From Hyphomonadaceae bacterium UBA1849 (GTDB lineage Bacteria; Pseudomonadota; Alphaproteobacteria; Caulobacterales; Hyphomonadaceae): a DNA stretch of 64,000 nucleotides. The notes under the pieces were generated by a model. It was not told the DNA's origin and did no database searches. It worked only from the letters and a program-made list of their open reading frames with translations. The position numbers were made by a program, and so were the translations under genes. Positions 17,401-24,552 of the stretch are shown here, in pieces (the stretch's first letter is position 1; each line of letters opens with the position of its first letter). The stretch lies in NCBI GenBank assembly GCA_002338565.1, contig DDIN01000008.1, forward strand, positions 1,307,567 through 1,371,566, given 5' to 3'.

Positions 17401-17441
17401 TCGGAGCGATTGCCGTTTGGTGGGGAGCCGTCATCTGCCAT
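14430..17441 (-). CDS. sucA: 2-oxoglutarate dehydrogenase E1
   Basis: A 1003-residue thiamine-diphosphate-dependent E1 of the TCA-cycle 2-oxoglutarate dehydrogenase complex. The N-terminal segment with LYGGNASYIEQLQAKF is the E2-binding region typical of SucA, followed by the dehydrogenase core (GMPHRGRLNVLAAVMGK) and a transketolase-like domain. I start at MADDGSPPNG (ATG complementary to 17439-17441), preceded by AGGACG. The frame extends 14 codons further but without a ribosome site. sucB follows on the same message; sucD and sucC are not contiguous. Confidence 0.95.
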   Translation of the reverse strand: MADDGSPPNGNRSDANSAMLETLFLYGGNASYIEQLQAKFDRDPNSVPPQWRSFFESLGDAGEPVSKAADGPSWTPASWPLTQRDENTDAIDYSWSANEPQIAAKITERAGPSANPQDVARSIQESIKAIMMIRAYRMRGHLGADLDPLRLNDFGNQPELDPQSYGFTPDMWDRPIFIDFYLGMEYASIRQMLDVLKRTYCSTVGIEFMHISDPEEKSWLQERIEGPDKGVAFTKEGKIAILKKLIEGEAFEQFLHKRYPGTKRFGLDGGEAAVPALEQIIKRGGALGVEEIVLGMPHRGRLNVLAAVMGKQYKIIFHEFQGGSSQGADEFGSGDVKYHLGASSDRKFDGHNVHLSLTPNPSHLEAVNPVVLGKSRAKQSFLKRESAKNRRAQVMPLLLHGDAAFAGQGVVSECFALSGLAGYRTGGTIHFIVNNQIGFTTSPKYSRSSPYPSDVAKMVEAPIFHVNGDDPEAVVYAAKVATEYRQKFGKDVVIDMFCYRRYGHNEGDEPMFTQPLMYKKIKGHPPVQKLYADRLIGEGIVTREEVDQWNADFDKFLDDEFEAGKTYSADRADWLDGKWSGLGLPEGDERRGNTAVEMDTLKRIGTAITTIPEGITPHKTLARVIDGRKNAIESGEGLDWATAEHLAFGSLLDEGFPIRLSGQDSGRGTFSQRHSRVVDQKTEKPYTPLNNISENQAKYEVIDSLLSEEAVLGYEYGYSLADPNTLTLWEAQFGDFANGAQVLFDQFISSGERKWLRMSGLVCLLPHGYEGQGPEHSSARLERFLQMSAEDNMQVCNLTTPAQYFHALRRQIHRDFRKPLIIMTPKSLLRHKLATSALADLGPESSFHRVLWDDAETPGRGGEVKLVSDDKIKRVVLCSGKVYYDLFEEREKRGTDNVYLMRVEQFYPVPRKSLMQELKRFPQAEMVWCQEEPRNMGGWTFIRDEIEWCLEQVGAKHTRPLYAGRPASASTATGLMSKHVAERDSFIDAALGDSGNCTTFETA

Positions 17442-17807
17442 TGCTATACGTCCTGATGATTGTTTTGCAGAAACAAAACACACAAATTTCTTGCTATCCT
17501 ATTTAGGGAATTTTCTGCCGGATAGAAACCCAACCTAAGTCATAGATATGTAATCGGGCTTCATCGGCAATTCCTGCAACAGGCCTGCCTGAAAAAATTG
17601 CCTTCCGCTAAATCAAAAAAGCCGACTCCGCAATGCAACATTGATCGAATTTGATTCGACGGGGCCATTTTTTATACCGGGGTCAGAACAGCATAACTGC
17701 TATGCGAGTACGGGCAGTGAATGGCTTTTGCTTCAGACGTGAAATATAGGCACGAAATCTCCGGTGACGGAGCAGTCTGCGCATGAATGTCACAAAGGAA
17801 GTGAAGC
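17442..17807. other. Non-coding region upstream of sucA
   Basis: 366 bases with no convincing gene; the few ATG-led frames are under 20 codons and have no ribosome site. It must contain the sucA promoter. At 17645-17659 there is a perfect 15-base palindrome with arms TCGAAT and ATTCGA around TTG, a possible operator; its right arm contains a GATTC (GANTC) site. I see no terminator with a T run for the globin gene that ends at 17808. Confidence 0.5.
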
Positions 17808-18221
17808 TCACGGGTTTGTGGTGTCGCCGGTGACTTTATTTAGGATATCCGTCCAGCGATTTTCAAATTCTGTTGTCCACTGACTTTTCAGTGCAGCACG
17901 CGTCACATCGCGGATGATGAAGAAGAACTGATTGAATTCACTTTCCGAAACATCATAGCCGTCATGCGCGAAGCGGTTGGCCGTTGCGATGGTTTTTGCG
18001 CTGGCGCGGTTCTCGTCGGTTCCCATCAGAACCTCGAACGCCTGAGACAGCATCTCGCCGCGCACACTGCCATCCGTATCCATGAAAAAGCGGTCTTCAT
18101 GTTCGGGGTGGCGGCGGAAAAGCTCAGCATAGACAAGTGCGCCGGGGTCGCCGACTTTTTCCGACAAGAGTTCGAGCGACTTTGTGAGTTGCCCCGTGGC
18201 GGCGTCATCGTTCGCTTGCAT
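17808..18221 (-). CDS. Globin-like haem protein
   Basis: A 137-residue protein of single-domain globin length. ALVYAELFRRHPEHEDRFF (28-46) looks like helices B/C with the CD-corner Phe. ANRFAHDGYDVSESEFNQF (81-99) has the proximal-histidine pattern with His86, and SQWTTEFENRWTDILNKV matches helices G/H with the conserved Trp. It probably binds haem for oxygen or NO chemistry; fusion partners are absent. It lies upstream of sucA on the same strand, 366 bases away, and diverges from the gene at 18288. Confidence 0.78.
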   Translation of the reverse strand: MQANDDAATGQLTKSLELLSEKVGDPGALVYAELFRRHPEHEDRFFMDTDGSVRGEMLSQAFEVLMGTDENRASAKTIATANRFAHDGYDVSESEFNQFFFIIRDVTRAALKSQWTTEFENRWTDILNKVTGDTTNP

Positions 18222-18287
18222 TAATGTCTCCCGCTAATACGGTTGCATGCTTAGAAGTGTTTGCGGAACGCAACAATCGGGGGATGC

Positions 18288-18959
18288 GTGGCTGAGGATC
18301 TACAGTCTTATTTTGCGGACGTGCGTCTTGGGCCGTTTCGCAAAGGGATGGTTCTGGCTGACCGCCATTTTGATCGGACTGTTTTCAAGTCGACGCAGGG
18401 TGCGTTGCGAAGGAAGGGGCCGCATCGCCTTCGTAATATCCATTTTGAACGCTGCGAGGTTGAAGCCGGCCCTTTCTGGTTAGGCGAAGACTACGAGCTG
18501 GAGAATGTACACTTCGAAAAGCTGAAAGTCTGGCGGTTCATGTTCGATAATCGGACGAAGATGAGACATGTCCGCGCCAGTTCGCTGGCAACAGCAAACA
18601 GATTTGAAATACAGCCGGGCCTGACGAGTGAAAAAGAACAGGATCGTCAGATAGATGATCCGGATTTTTCGCTGGATGTGTCCGGCTATCAGGGAGCTTT
18701 GCAGATATGGGGTGTGCGCGCGGATGGGGTGACGATCAACCCTGAAAAGCAGACAAGGCTTCGTCACCCAACGCGCGACCGCCACCTTGGTCAGGCAATC
18801 GGCCTGACGGAACATGGGCTTTGGTCGATCGCGCTTGATCAGATCGTCGGCCGAGGGGTGCGTGATGCGGTTCTCAGCCTGCCAACGCCTAAGGATCGGG
18901 ACTTCGACGACCAGATGCGCGATATTGAATTGTTACGGTTTGAAGGAATTGCGTTCTAG
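18288..18959 (+). CDS. Hypothetical protein
   Basis: A protein of 223 residues that I do not recognise. I start at the GTG at 18288, which has CGGGGGA five bases upstream; the frame extends to a TTG nine codons earlier. No signal peptide or membrane helix is seen. The middle contains ENVHFEKLKVWRFMFDNRT and the sequence is rich in His, Arg and Asp, giving a soluble cytoplasmic impression; a beta-rich pentapeptide-like pattern (NIHFERCEVEAGPF, NVHFEKLKVWRF) is possible. It stands alone on the plus strand inside a minus-strand TCA-cycle block and ends in a shared terminator. Confidence 0.7.
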   Translation: MAEDLQSYFADVRLGPFRKGMVLADRHFDRTVFKSTQGALRRKGPHRLRNIHFERCEVEAGPFWLGEDYELENVHFEKLKVWRFMFDNRTKMRHVRASSLATANRFEIQPGLTSEKEQDRQIDDPDFSLDVSGYQGALQIWGVRADGVTINPEKQTRLRHPTRDRHLGQAIGLTEHGLWSIALDQIVGRGVRDAVLSLPTPKDRDFDDQMRDIELLRFEGIAF

Positions 18960-18969
18960 GGCGCATAAA

Positions 18970-18996
18970 AAAGGCTCTCCGAAGAGAGCCTTTCAA
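18970..18996. terminator. Bidirectional terminator between 18288 gene and sucD
   Basis: AAAGGCTCTC (18970-18979) pairs with GAGAGCCTTT (18984-18993) around loop CGAA, with an A run on the left. It serves the convergent ends of the hypothetical gene and of sucD. Confidence 0.88.
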
Positions 18997-19019
18997 AATC
19001 TGTCTGTAGAGGCAGTCGA

Positions 19020-19922
19020 TTAGCCTTTGAGAACGTCCTGCAGCGTAACGCCGAGACGTGCTGGTGATGGAGACACAACAATGCCTGCTTCTTCCATCGC
19101 AGCGATTTTGTCTTCCGCGCCGCCTTTGCCGCCGGAAACGATCGCGCCAGCGTGGCCCATTGTCCGGCCTGGAGGCGCCGTACGACCAGCGATGAAGCCA
19201 ACCATTGGCTTTTTGCGGCCTTTCTTCGCTTCCTGAATGAGGAATTCAGCAGCTTCTTCTTCCGCAGAACCACCAATTTCACCGATCATGATGATGGACT
19301 GTGTGTCGTCGTCAGAGAGGAACATGTCGAGCACGTCGATGAAGTTTGTGCCGTTGACCGGGTCACCACCAATGCCGACAGCTGTTGTCTGACCAAGGCC
19401 AACCTGAGATGTCTGGAATACAGCTTCGTATGTCAGTGTACCTGAGCGGGACACAACGCCGACAGAACCTTTAGAGAAGATAGAACCCGGCATGATGCCG
19501 ATTTTGCATTCTTCAGGTGTCAGAAGGCCCGGGCAGTTAGGACCGATGAGGCGAGATTTGGATTTAACCAGCTTGTCCTTCACGCGGACCATGTCCATGA
19601 CAGGAACGCCCTCAGTGATACAAACGATCAGCTCGATACCAGCGTCGATCGCTTCTTCGATAGCTGCTGCTGCGCCTGCCGGTGGAACGTAAACCACAGA
19701 TGCTGTCGCGCCAGTTGCTTTCTTGCCGTCTTCGACAGATGCGAAGATTGGAAGCTCTGCGCCGTTTTCAGCCTGCCACTTCTCGCCACCTTTTTTCGGG
19801 TGGATGCCGCCAACCATTTGCGTGCCGAAATAGTTCAGCGCCTGGTTTGTGTGGAATGAGCCGGTTTTACCAGTCATGCCTTGTGTGAGGACTTTGGTGT
19901 TTTTGTCGATCAGAATGGACAT
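19020..19922 (-). CDS. sucD: Succinyl-CoA ligase alpha subunit
   Basis: A 300-residue alpha subunit of succinyl-CoA synthetase, which makes ATP or GTP from succinyl-CoA. It opens MSILIDKNTKVLTQGMTGK with the CoA-binding Rossmann fold. The phosphorylated histidine is in GRTMGHAGAIV (about His257). It is the expected length. Its partner sucC normally lies directly upstream; here it is about 4.6 kb away, and a VapC-like gene ends only 31 bases before sucD. Expression of sucD may therefore depend on its own promoter or on transcription through vapBC. Confidence 0.96.
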   Translation of the reverse strand: MSILIDKNTKVLTQGMTGKTGSFHTNQALNYFGTQMVGGIHPKKGGEKWQAENGAELPIFASVEDGKKATGATASVVYVPPAGAAAAIEEAIDAGIELIVCITEGVPVMDMVRVKDKLVKSKSRLIGPNCPGLLTPEECKIGIMPGSIFSKGSVGVVSRSGTLTYEAVFQTSQVGLGQTTAVGIGGDPVNGTNFIDVLDMFLSDDDTQSIIMIGEIGGSAEEEAAEFLIQEAKKGRKKPMVGFIAGRTAPPGRTMGHAGAIVSGGKGGAEDKIAAMEEAGIVVSPSPARLGVTLQDVLKG

Positions 19923-19953
19923 TTACGTTTCCCCTGTTTGGATCGGTGTCTGA

Positions 19954-20373
19954 TTAGTTGAATGGATTGACGACGCAAACCCCTTCAAAGGTCTGGTCGG
20001 TTGAAAAATGTTCAGAATAGAGCGTTTTGCAGCCAAGGCGGCGCGCTGACGCGAGTGTGATGCCTGAGCGGGTCGAGATTGAATTCTCATCAGCAAGCGC
20101 AATGCCCTCACGGACCAGCTTGTCATCAACGGCCTGACACGGTTTGAGCGCCAGCGTGCGTACCCATTCAGAAGCAAGCTCTGACGTCATAGGCGTGTCG
20201 CCGCGTGTGGTGACTGTTTCGTGGAATTCAGCGAGCACGCTTGCAGATGTCGCGTAGTTTTCTTCGAGCACGATGCGGCGCGCAATTTGATAGCGCTCCG
20301 GTGCATCCTCGCGGCCAAGCGCGGCATAAACGAGAATAGATGTGTCGAGGAATACATCGGCTTCATCAATCAT
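19954..20373 (-). CDS. PIN-domain (VapC-like) toxin with degraded active site
   Basis: A 139-residue PIN-domain protein. The first acidic residue is in FLDTSILVYA (Asp10) and a second in SVLAEFHE (Glu49). At the third site the usual D of the WDALI segment is replaced by TRSGITLASA, and the fourth, usually SED, reads SEHF (His122). Two of four metal-binding acids thus look lost, which would impair RNase activity. It overlaps the RHH antitoxin gene by 4 bases, the standard VapBC arrangement, and lies 31 bases upstream of sucD. Either an inactive remnant or a variant with altered metal ligands. Confidence 0.8.
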   Translation of the reverse strand: MIDEADVFLDTSILVYAALGREDAPERYQIARRIVLEENYATSASVLAEFHETVTTRGDTPMTSELASEWVRTLALKPCQAVDDKLVREGIALADENSISTRSGITLASARRLGCKTLYSEHFSTDQTFEGVCVVNPFN

Positions 20374-20597
20374 GATGCTGCCTCACTTTCAGGGCGCCAT
20401 TTGCCAAGGCGCGCAGGCGAGGTTTCCATCAGATTGAGCAGGCCGGTACGCGCTTCATCATGCGCGCGTTCCTGTTCGACAAGCTTTGTCAGAAAGCCAC
20501 GCACTAGCTCATTGACGCTGGTCCGCTTCAGAGCGGCCAGAACGCGGACCTTGTCCAGAAGGTCTTCATCAATGGCGAGTGTGATGTTTTTCGTCAC
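20370..20597 (-). CDS. Ribbon-helix-helix antitoxin (VapB-like)
   Basis: A 75-residue protein with an N-terminal RHH domain: VTKNITLAIDEDLLDKVRVL followed by RTSVNELVRGFL. The acidic, less ordered C-terminal half would embrace the PIN toxin. I start at the GTG complementary to 20595-20597, with GAGG upstream; the longer frame to 20648 lacks a ribosome site. VapB proteins with their toxin repress their own promoter, so this pair could control transcription entering sucD. Confidence 0.82.
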   Translation of the reverse strand: MTKNITLAIDEDLLDKVRVLAALKRTSVNELVRGFLTKLVEQERAHDEARTGLLNLMETSPARLGKWRPESEAAS

Positions 20598-20660
20598 GCG
20601 AGCCTCGTTTCCACATAGGCCGTGTAACACAGGATATGTGGGATGCAAGACGTATGCGTG

Positions 20661-21260
20661 TTATTCGAATGTCTGGGTAATCCGAGTCAAAGGGTAGGAG
20701 TAGATGAGCGTGACCCATAAACCCGGTTCGGGTGAGCCGGACTGAATGCCTGTATACCGGTCGTTGCGATGAAGCTCCCAGGCATCGGTAATGCCAATCG
20801 CTTGGTCTTCGCTGGGGGGAATATAATCTTCAAAATCCTCAAGCTGAAAAAACGATTCCGGTTTGAAACGGTCTTCTACCTCAACGGATTCATGTACAAT
20901 CAGTCTACAGGCATAGGCGATAGGCGCTGCCTGTTCATTTGGGTCTTCGAAATCGGATTCAAAATGAATCTGCGCGTCCTCAAGTTCAGCAGAGGCGGGC
21001 TCCCAATTGCTCCTATAAACGGCGGAATGATCTCTGGGGCGCGGGGCTTCACGCAGGCGAACAGTGCCGGAATAGAGAAAACCCTGCTCTGTCAGAAATT
21101 CGGCTTCTTCATGGGTGCCCAGAGAATAGATTGCGCAGGCTTCGACAAATATTGCCGCAAGCGGATCCATTCCAGATGGTGGACTGGTAGGGATATCCTG
21201 AGCCGATGCGCAGAAAGCGAGTGACAGAGCTGTCAGGGGGAATGCCGTCAGACGTTTCAT
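20661..21260 (-). CDS. Exported hypothetical protein
   Basis: A 199-residue protein with a signal peptide (MKRLTAFPLTALSLAFCASA, cleavage likely before QDIP). No family recognised. The mature part is acidic, contains two widely spaced Cys (in EACAIYS and YACRLIV) that could form a disulfide in the periplasm, and ends with an aromatic-rich beta-like segment. AGGG precedes the ATG. It lies downstream of the copper-monooxygenase fusion gene but behind a terminator, in the stretch that separates sucC from sucD. Confidence 0.72.
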   Translation of the reverse strand: MKRLTAFPLTALSLAFCASAQDIPTSPPSGMDPLAAIFVEACAIYSLGTHEEAEFLTEQGFLYSGTVRLREAPRPRDHSAVYRSNWEPASAELEDAQIHFESDFEDPNEQAAPIAYACRLIVHESVEVEDRFKPESFFQLEDFEDYIPPSEDQAIGITDAWELHRNDRYTGIQSGSPEPGLWVTLIYSYPLTRITQTFE

Positions 21261-21314
21261 AATTTGACCCTAAGGGTAGAAAAATACAAATATATCTATT
21301 TTTGTGACAATAAA

Positions 21315-21345
21315 AAAGCCCCGACGTTTCCGCCGGGGCTTTCGA
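21315..21345. terminator. Terminator after the multidomain oxidase gene
   Basis: AAAGCCCCG (21315-21323) pairs with CGGGGCTTT (21334-21342), with A/T tracts on both sides. It ends the minus-strand 691-codon gene; the next minus-strand gene starts 55 bases further on. Confidence 0.88.
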
Positions 21346-21364
21346 AATTTATATATGAAGAGAC

Positions 21365-23440
21365 TTACTGAACGCCAGCGCGTGTTGTTGGCGTGTCCAG
21401 AGAAGTCATGTCGGCTTCGCCGGCATTCTCTTCGGAGTTGATGACGTTCTCATCAATATCGCCGAACTCGTTTACGCCCTGGGCGGCAGGGCCGCGGCGA
21501 CGTGCCGGACGATCTGGCAGAGCGGCCTGATACTCTTCACGGTCGAGGAGGCCGTCATTGTTTGTATCGTATCCGTCAAAGCCGCTTGCGAGCCAGACAT
21601 TGCGCTGACCGACGATCTCGGCTGGCTGAAGCATATCATCGCGAGAGTCATCCAGAGACGCGAACAGGCGGTCCTGTTGCATCATCTCCGTGTAGTTCGT
21701 GATGTTCTCACGGGTTTCCTCCAGCCAGCGATAGTTCACGCGGAAATACATCATTTCCTCGTGTGTCTGGTCGCCCGGATAGACATCTGCTGCCGGATCC
21801 GGATTCGCGAAGTTGCGATCGGAGTTGTCATACCACCAGTCAGCTACGAGACGAGAACCCGCTGGTACCTGAATTGGGTCGACCGGATCATAGTCACGCT
21901 GCCAGTTGAAGTCATACCGCGGCAGAGACAGAAGCAGCTCGCTCGTGCCATCCGGATACTCAATCGACAGTTCTACGCGTTTGCCGCGATAGTGCGCGTG
22001 CGGATAAAGCGTGTAGAGCTCGGCGTCCGCAGGGAACAGCGTGTAAGACGTGATGTGGAAGTTCTCTTCGCCTGCAGGAATGACGAAGTTTGAATCGCCA
22101 ATCACCGTTGAGCGCATGATGAGCTCTGGCGGCTCGTCATGGAAGTAGAGGCCGACTTGCGTGCGGTCTGTCTCTTCAAGGCCAAACGTCGTGTAGTGCA
22201 TAGAGAAGCGGAACGCACCGCCTGGTGACAGATATGTGCCAACGCCTTCATGGAACTCCTGCGGGTTCTGGCCCGGCGTGTAGCTACCGACTGAGCCGCT
22301 TGGCAGATTGCCTTCGATCTCATCGACAGCTGCGTTGCGGTTCTGAATGTAACCCGATGTTACGTGGTGAACGCCCTGATTGGAGCCCGGGCGAACGTGT
22401 GTTGCACGCAGCCAGCGGCCTTCTTCCATCTGGTTTGGAATGGTCGGGTATTCGTATTCGAGAATACCGGTCGCTGGGATATCAAACGGCGTGACTTCCA
22501 CGATGTAATCCGGCTCGCCGAGTGGCCATTCCGGAAGCGGCTCAAGCGCGTCGAGCAGCGGGTCTTCGCCTTCGCCACGTGGCGCGCCAGCTTCAATCCA
22601 GTGAACGATTGTACGAGCTTCTTCAGGGGAGAGTTCGTTCTCGCTGTAGAAGGTACCTGCGTGGTCAAAATCAGGGAAGTAAGGCGGCATACGGTCCGTG
22701 CGAATAACTTCACGGATCATAGGCGCCCAGCCCTGAATGGTTTCGTAGTCAGCGAGTTCCCATGGCGCGATACCGCCAGCGACGTGACACCCGCCGCAGC
22801 GCTCAACCAGAATTGGCGCAACATCTTCGGCGTATGAAATGGATTGGTGCAGGCTCGTGTTCGCATGCGGAAGTACGACTGAATCGCCGCGACGCATGTC
22901 CACGGATGCCATTTCAACGTTGTCACCGGCAATCAGCGCATCAAGCGCGTTCGCAAGGTAAGGGGTACGCCCACGACCATCTACTTGTCCGCTGACTGGC
23001 CCGCGATATGCGAGCTGAAAACCGGTGCGTGGGTTGATCACCAGAACTTCGCCGGTTGTTTCCAGCGCAAGGCTTTCAGACACGAGCTGACGGGCATCCA
23101 TCAGAACAGGCATGTCGACGCCCGCAGCCGCCATTGCGTCGCTCATTTCTGTGCGGGTCTCGGTTGCGTCAGGGTTGATGAGGTAGAAGCGGACGCCTTC
23201 TGCCGCGTATTCATCGCGCAGTTCGGCAAGCGCTTCGATAGCTCTCACGGAAAAATCGGAGTCCGCTGTGACCGTCATGAGGACGATAGCTGGCGCATCC
23301 TGATAATAATACAGTTCATGAGAAACCCGCTCGTGGTCTACGAGTCGGAAGTTATCCACATAAGTCGGGGAAGCCTCTGCACTTAAGGTAAGTGCCGATA
23401 GGGCAAATGCAGATGCAGTAAAGGCGAAAATCTTTCGCAT
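21365..23440 (-). CDS. Redoxin - cytochrome c - copper monooxygenase - EF-hand fusion protein
   Basis: A 691-residue secreted multidomain protein. Residues 1-23 are a signal peptide. About 28-175 is a thioredoxin/AhpC-like domain lacking a CxxC pair. CGGCH at 215-219 is a covalent haem c site in a short cytochrome domain. About 310-575 resembles the two copper domains of ascorbate-dependent type II monooxygenases (PHM/DBM): His358-His359 for one copper, HAH at 481-483 and Met563/Met564 for the other. Residues 625-636 (DTNNDGLLDREE) are a canonical EF-hand, with a weaker one near 597. Such a chain would pass electrons from haem to copper to hydroxylate a substrate in the periplasm. Substrate and partners are unknown. 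Confidence 0.83.
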   Translation of the reverse strand: MRKIFAFTASAFALSALTLSAEASPTYVDNFRLVDHERVSHELYYYQDAPAIVLMTVTADSDFSVRAIEALAELRDEYAAEGVRFYLINPDATETRTEMSDAMAAAGVDMPVLMDARQLVSESLALETTGEVLVINPRTGFQLAYRGPVSGQVDGRGRTPYLANALDALIAGDNVEMASVDMRRGDSVVLPHANTSLHQSISYAEDVAPILVERCGGCHVAGGIAPWELADYETIQGWAPMIREVIRTDRMPPYFPDFDHAGTFYSENELSPEEARTIVHWIEAGAPRGEGEDPLLDALEPLPEWPLGEPDYIVEVTPFDIPATGILEYEYPTIPNQMEEGRWLRATHVRPGSNQGVHHVTSGYIQNRNAAVDEIEGNLPSGSVGSYTPGQNPQEFHEGVGTYLSPGGAFRFSMHYTTFGLEETDRTQVGLYFHDEPPELIMRSTVIGDSNFVIPAGEENFHITSYTLFPADAELYTLYPHAHYRGKRVELSIEYPDGTSELLLSLPRYDFNWQRDYDPVDPIQVPAGSRLVADWWYDNSDRNFANPDPAADVYPGDQTHEEMMYFRVNYRWLEETRENITNYTEMMQQDRLFASLDDSRDDMLQPAEIVGQRNVWLASGFDGYDTNNDGLLDREEYQAALPDRPARRRGPAAQGVNEFGDIDENVINSEENAGEADMTSLDTPTTRAGVQ

Positions 23441-23663
23441 GGGCGTTGTCCTCCTGTCGCTGTTTTATTTTTTCTTATTTATATTTGATTGCTGCGCGAT
23501 TTGCGAGGAAATTATGATAGTGGACTCTCATTTTATCGCGCAAAACGGCAACAACCTCACCAATCTAACGAGATTGTGAACGTGTTCCGTCGCGATAATT
23601 CAATTTTTTCTGAAAATTTTTCCGCGCCGAGGTGTGCTCTTTGGCGCGTCCTCAGGATATTTA

Positions 23664-24017
23664 TCAGAACGAAATCGTTCGATGATTTACGGGCTGACCA
23701 TTTACGATGATCTGGGAAATGACATTTGAGCCCGGGTGCGCAACGCATTCAGCGCTCAGTTCGTAGCCCCAAATGCCGTCATTGCTTTCTCCGTTTAGAA
23801 TGCTGCCTTGCGGGAAATGGATCACGACCTCACCGTCACCAACCTGCACCGAACCCTGTTGATGCGGGTAGACCACCAGACCATCTCCGGATGGGAAAAT
23901 ATGGTGCTCCAGATGTTCAATACAGGTTTCATATGCGCGTCTGTGAAAAGCGTCGTCACTGTGCGCTGGCATAACCATCAGCGATAGGACACCCAAAATA
24001 CCAGAAACACGTTTCAT
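23664..24017 (-). CDS. Small exported hypothetical protein
   Basis: A 117-residue protein beginning MKRVSGILGVLSLMVMPAHS, a clear signal peptide. I prefer the ATG at 24017 over the longer frame because the signal starts there. The mature protein has two Cys (in YETCIEHLEHH and SAECVAHPG), consistent with a periplasmic disulfide, and a His-rich start. No family recognised. It lies upstream of the copper-monooxygenase fusion on the same strand with a gap of about 220 AT-rich bases, so a functional link is possible but unproven. Confidence 0.65.
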   Translation of the reverse strand: MKRVSGILGVLSLMVMPAHSDDAFHRRAYETCIEHLEHHIFPSGDGLVVYPHQQGSVQVGDGEVVIHFPQGSILNGESNDGIWGYELSAECVAHPGSNVISQIIVNGQPVNHRTISF

Positions 24018-24150
24018 AGAAAACTCCGTACAGGAAACGTTTACAGCAGCGTATTCGTACTCAAGGAGCACAGATCGCCAAGTCCTGATCGCAGCAAAGG
24101 CGTTGAGAAACAGCTAACTCGCGGTTTTTGGTGCGGCTTGCTGGGCTCTG

Positions 24151-24483
24151 TCAGAGGTTCGGGAATTCGTGCCCGTCAGGGCCGAGCTTCAGCGGCTTTG
24201 CCCAGACGATATCGCTGTCGAGAAGATCGCGATAAAGGTGCGGGAACTCTGCACCGCCGCGAGAGATTTCCCATTTCAGGTCATCGCCAAGACGATCGGT
24301 TTCAATCGCCAGAAGATAGAGATTGTCTTCAGCCGCGAAATGTTTGGCTGCGGTTTCTTTCACCTGTTCGGCAGTGGACATGTGAACATATCCATCCTGC
24401 AGGTCGATCGGAGCGCCCGCTGTGCGGCCTGCGGCTTCGAAGGCAGCCTGCTCATCGGCGCGGAAGATTTTGTAGACGATCAT
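24151..24483 (-). CDS. DUF952 family protein
   Basis: A 110-residue cytoplasmic protein that fits DUF952: MIVYKIFRADEQAAFEA at the start, DGYVHMSTAEQV in the middle and GAEFPHLYRDL towards the end. The family is widespread in alphaproteobacteria and sometimes annotated as glutathione-S-transferase-like, but no activity is established. It follows sucC behind a terminator with a 70-base gap, so it may have its own promoter. Confidence 0.85.
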   Translation of the reverse strand: MIVYKIFRADEQAAFEAAGRTAGAPIDLQDGYVHMSTAEQVKETAAKHFAAEDNLYLLAIETDRLGDDLKWEISRGGAEFPHLYRDLLDSDIVWAKPLKLGPDGHEFPNL

Positions 24484-24497
24484 GGTTATGCCCTTTC

Positions 24498-24525
24498 ACA
24501 AAAAAGGCGGACCAATGGCCCGCCT
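24498..24525 (-). terminator. Terminator of sucC
   Basis: On the minus strand AGGCGG (complement of 24520-24525) pairs with CCGCCT (complement of 24505-24510), the stem is extended by inner GG/CC pairs and it is followed by a T run. It lies 28 bases after the sucC stop, so sucC is terminated before the genes that separate it from sucD. Confidence 0.85.
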
Positions 24526-24552
24526 CTTCGAATTCAAAGATCAGCAGAAAGC

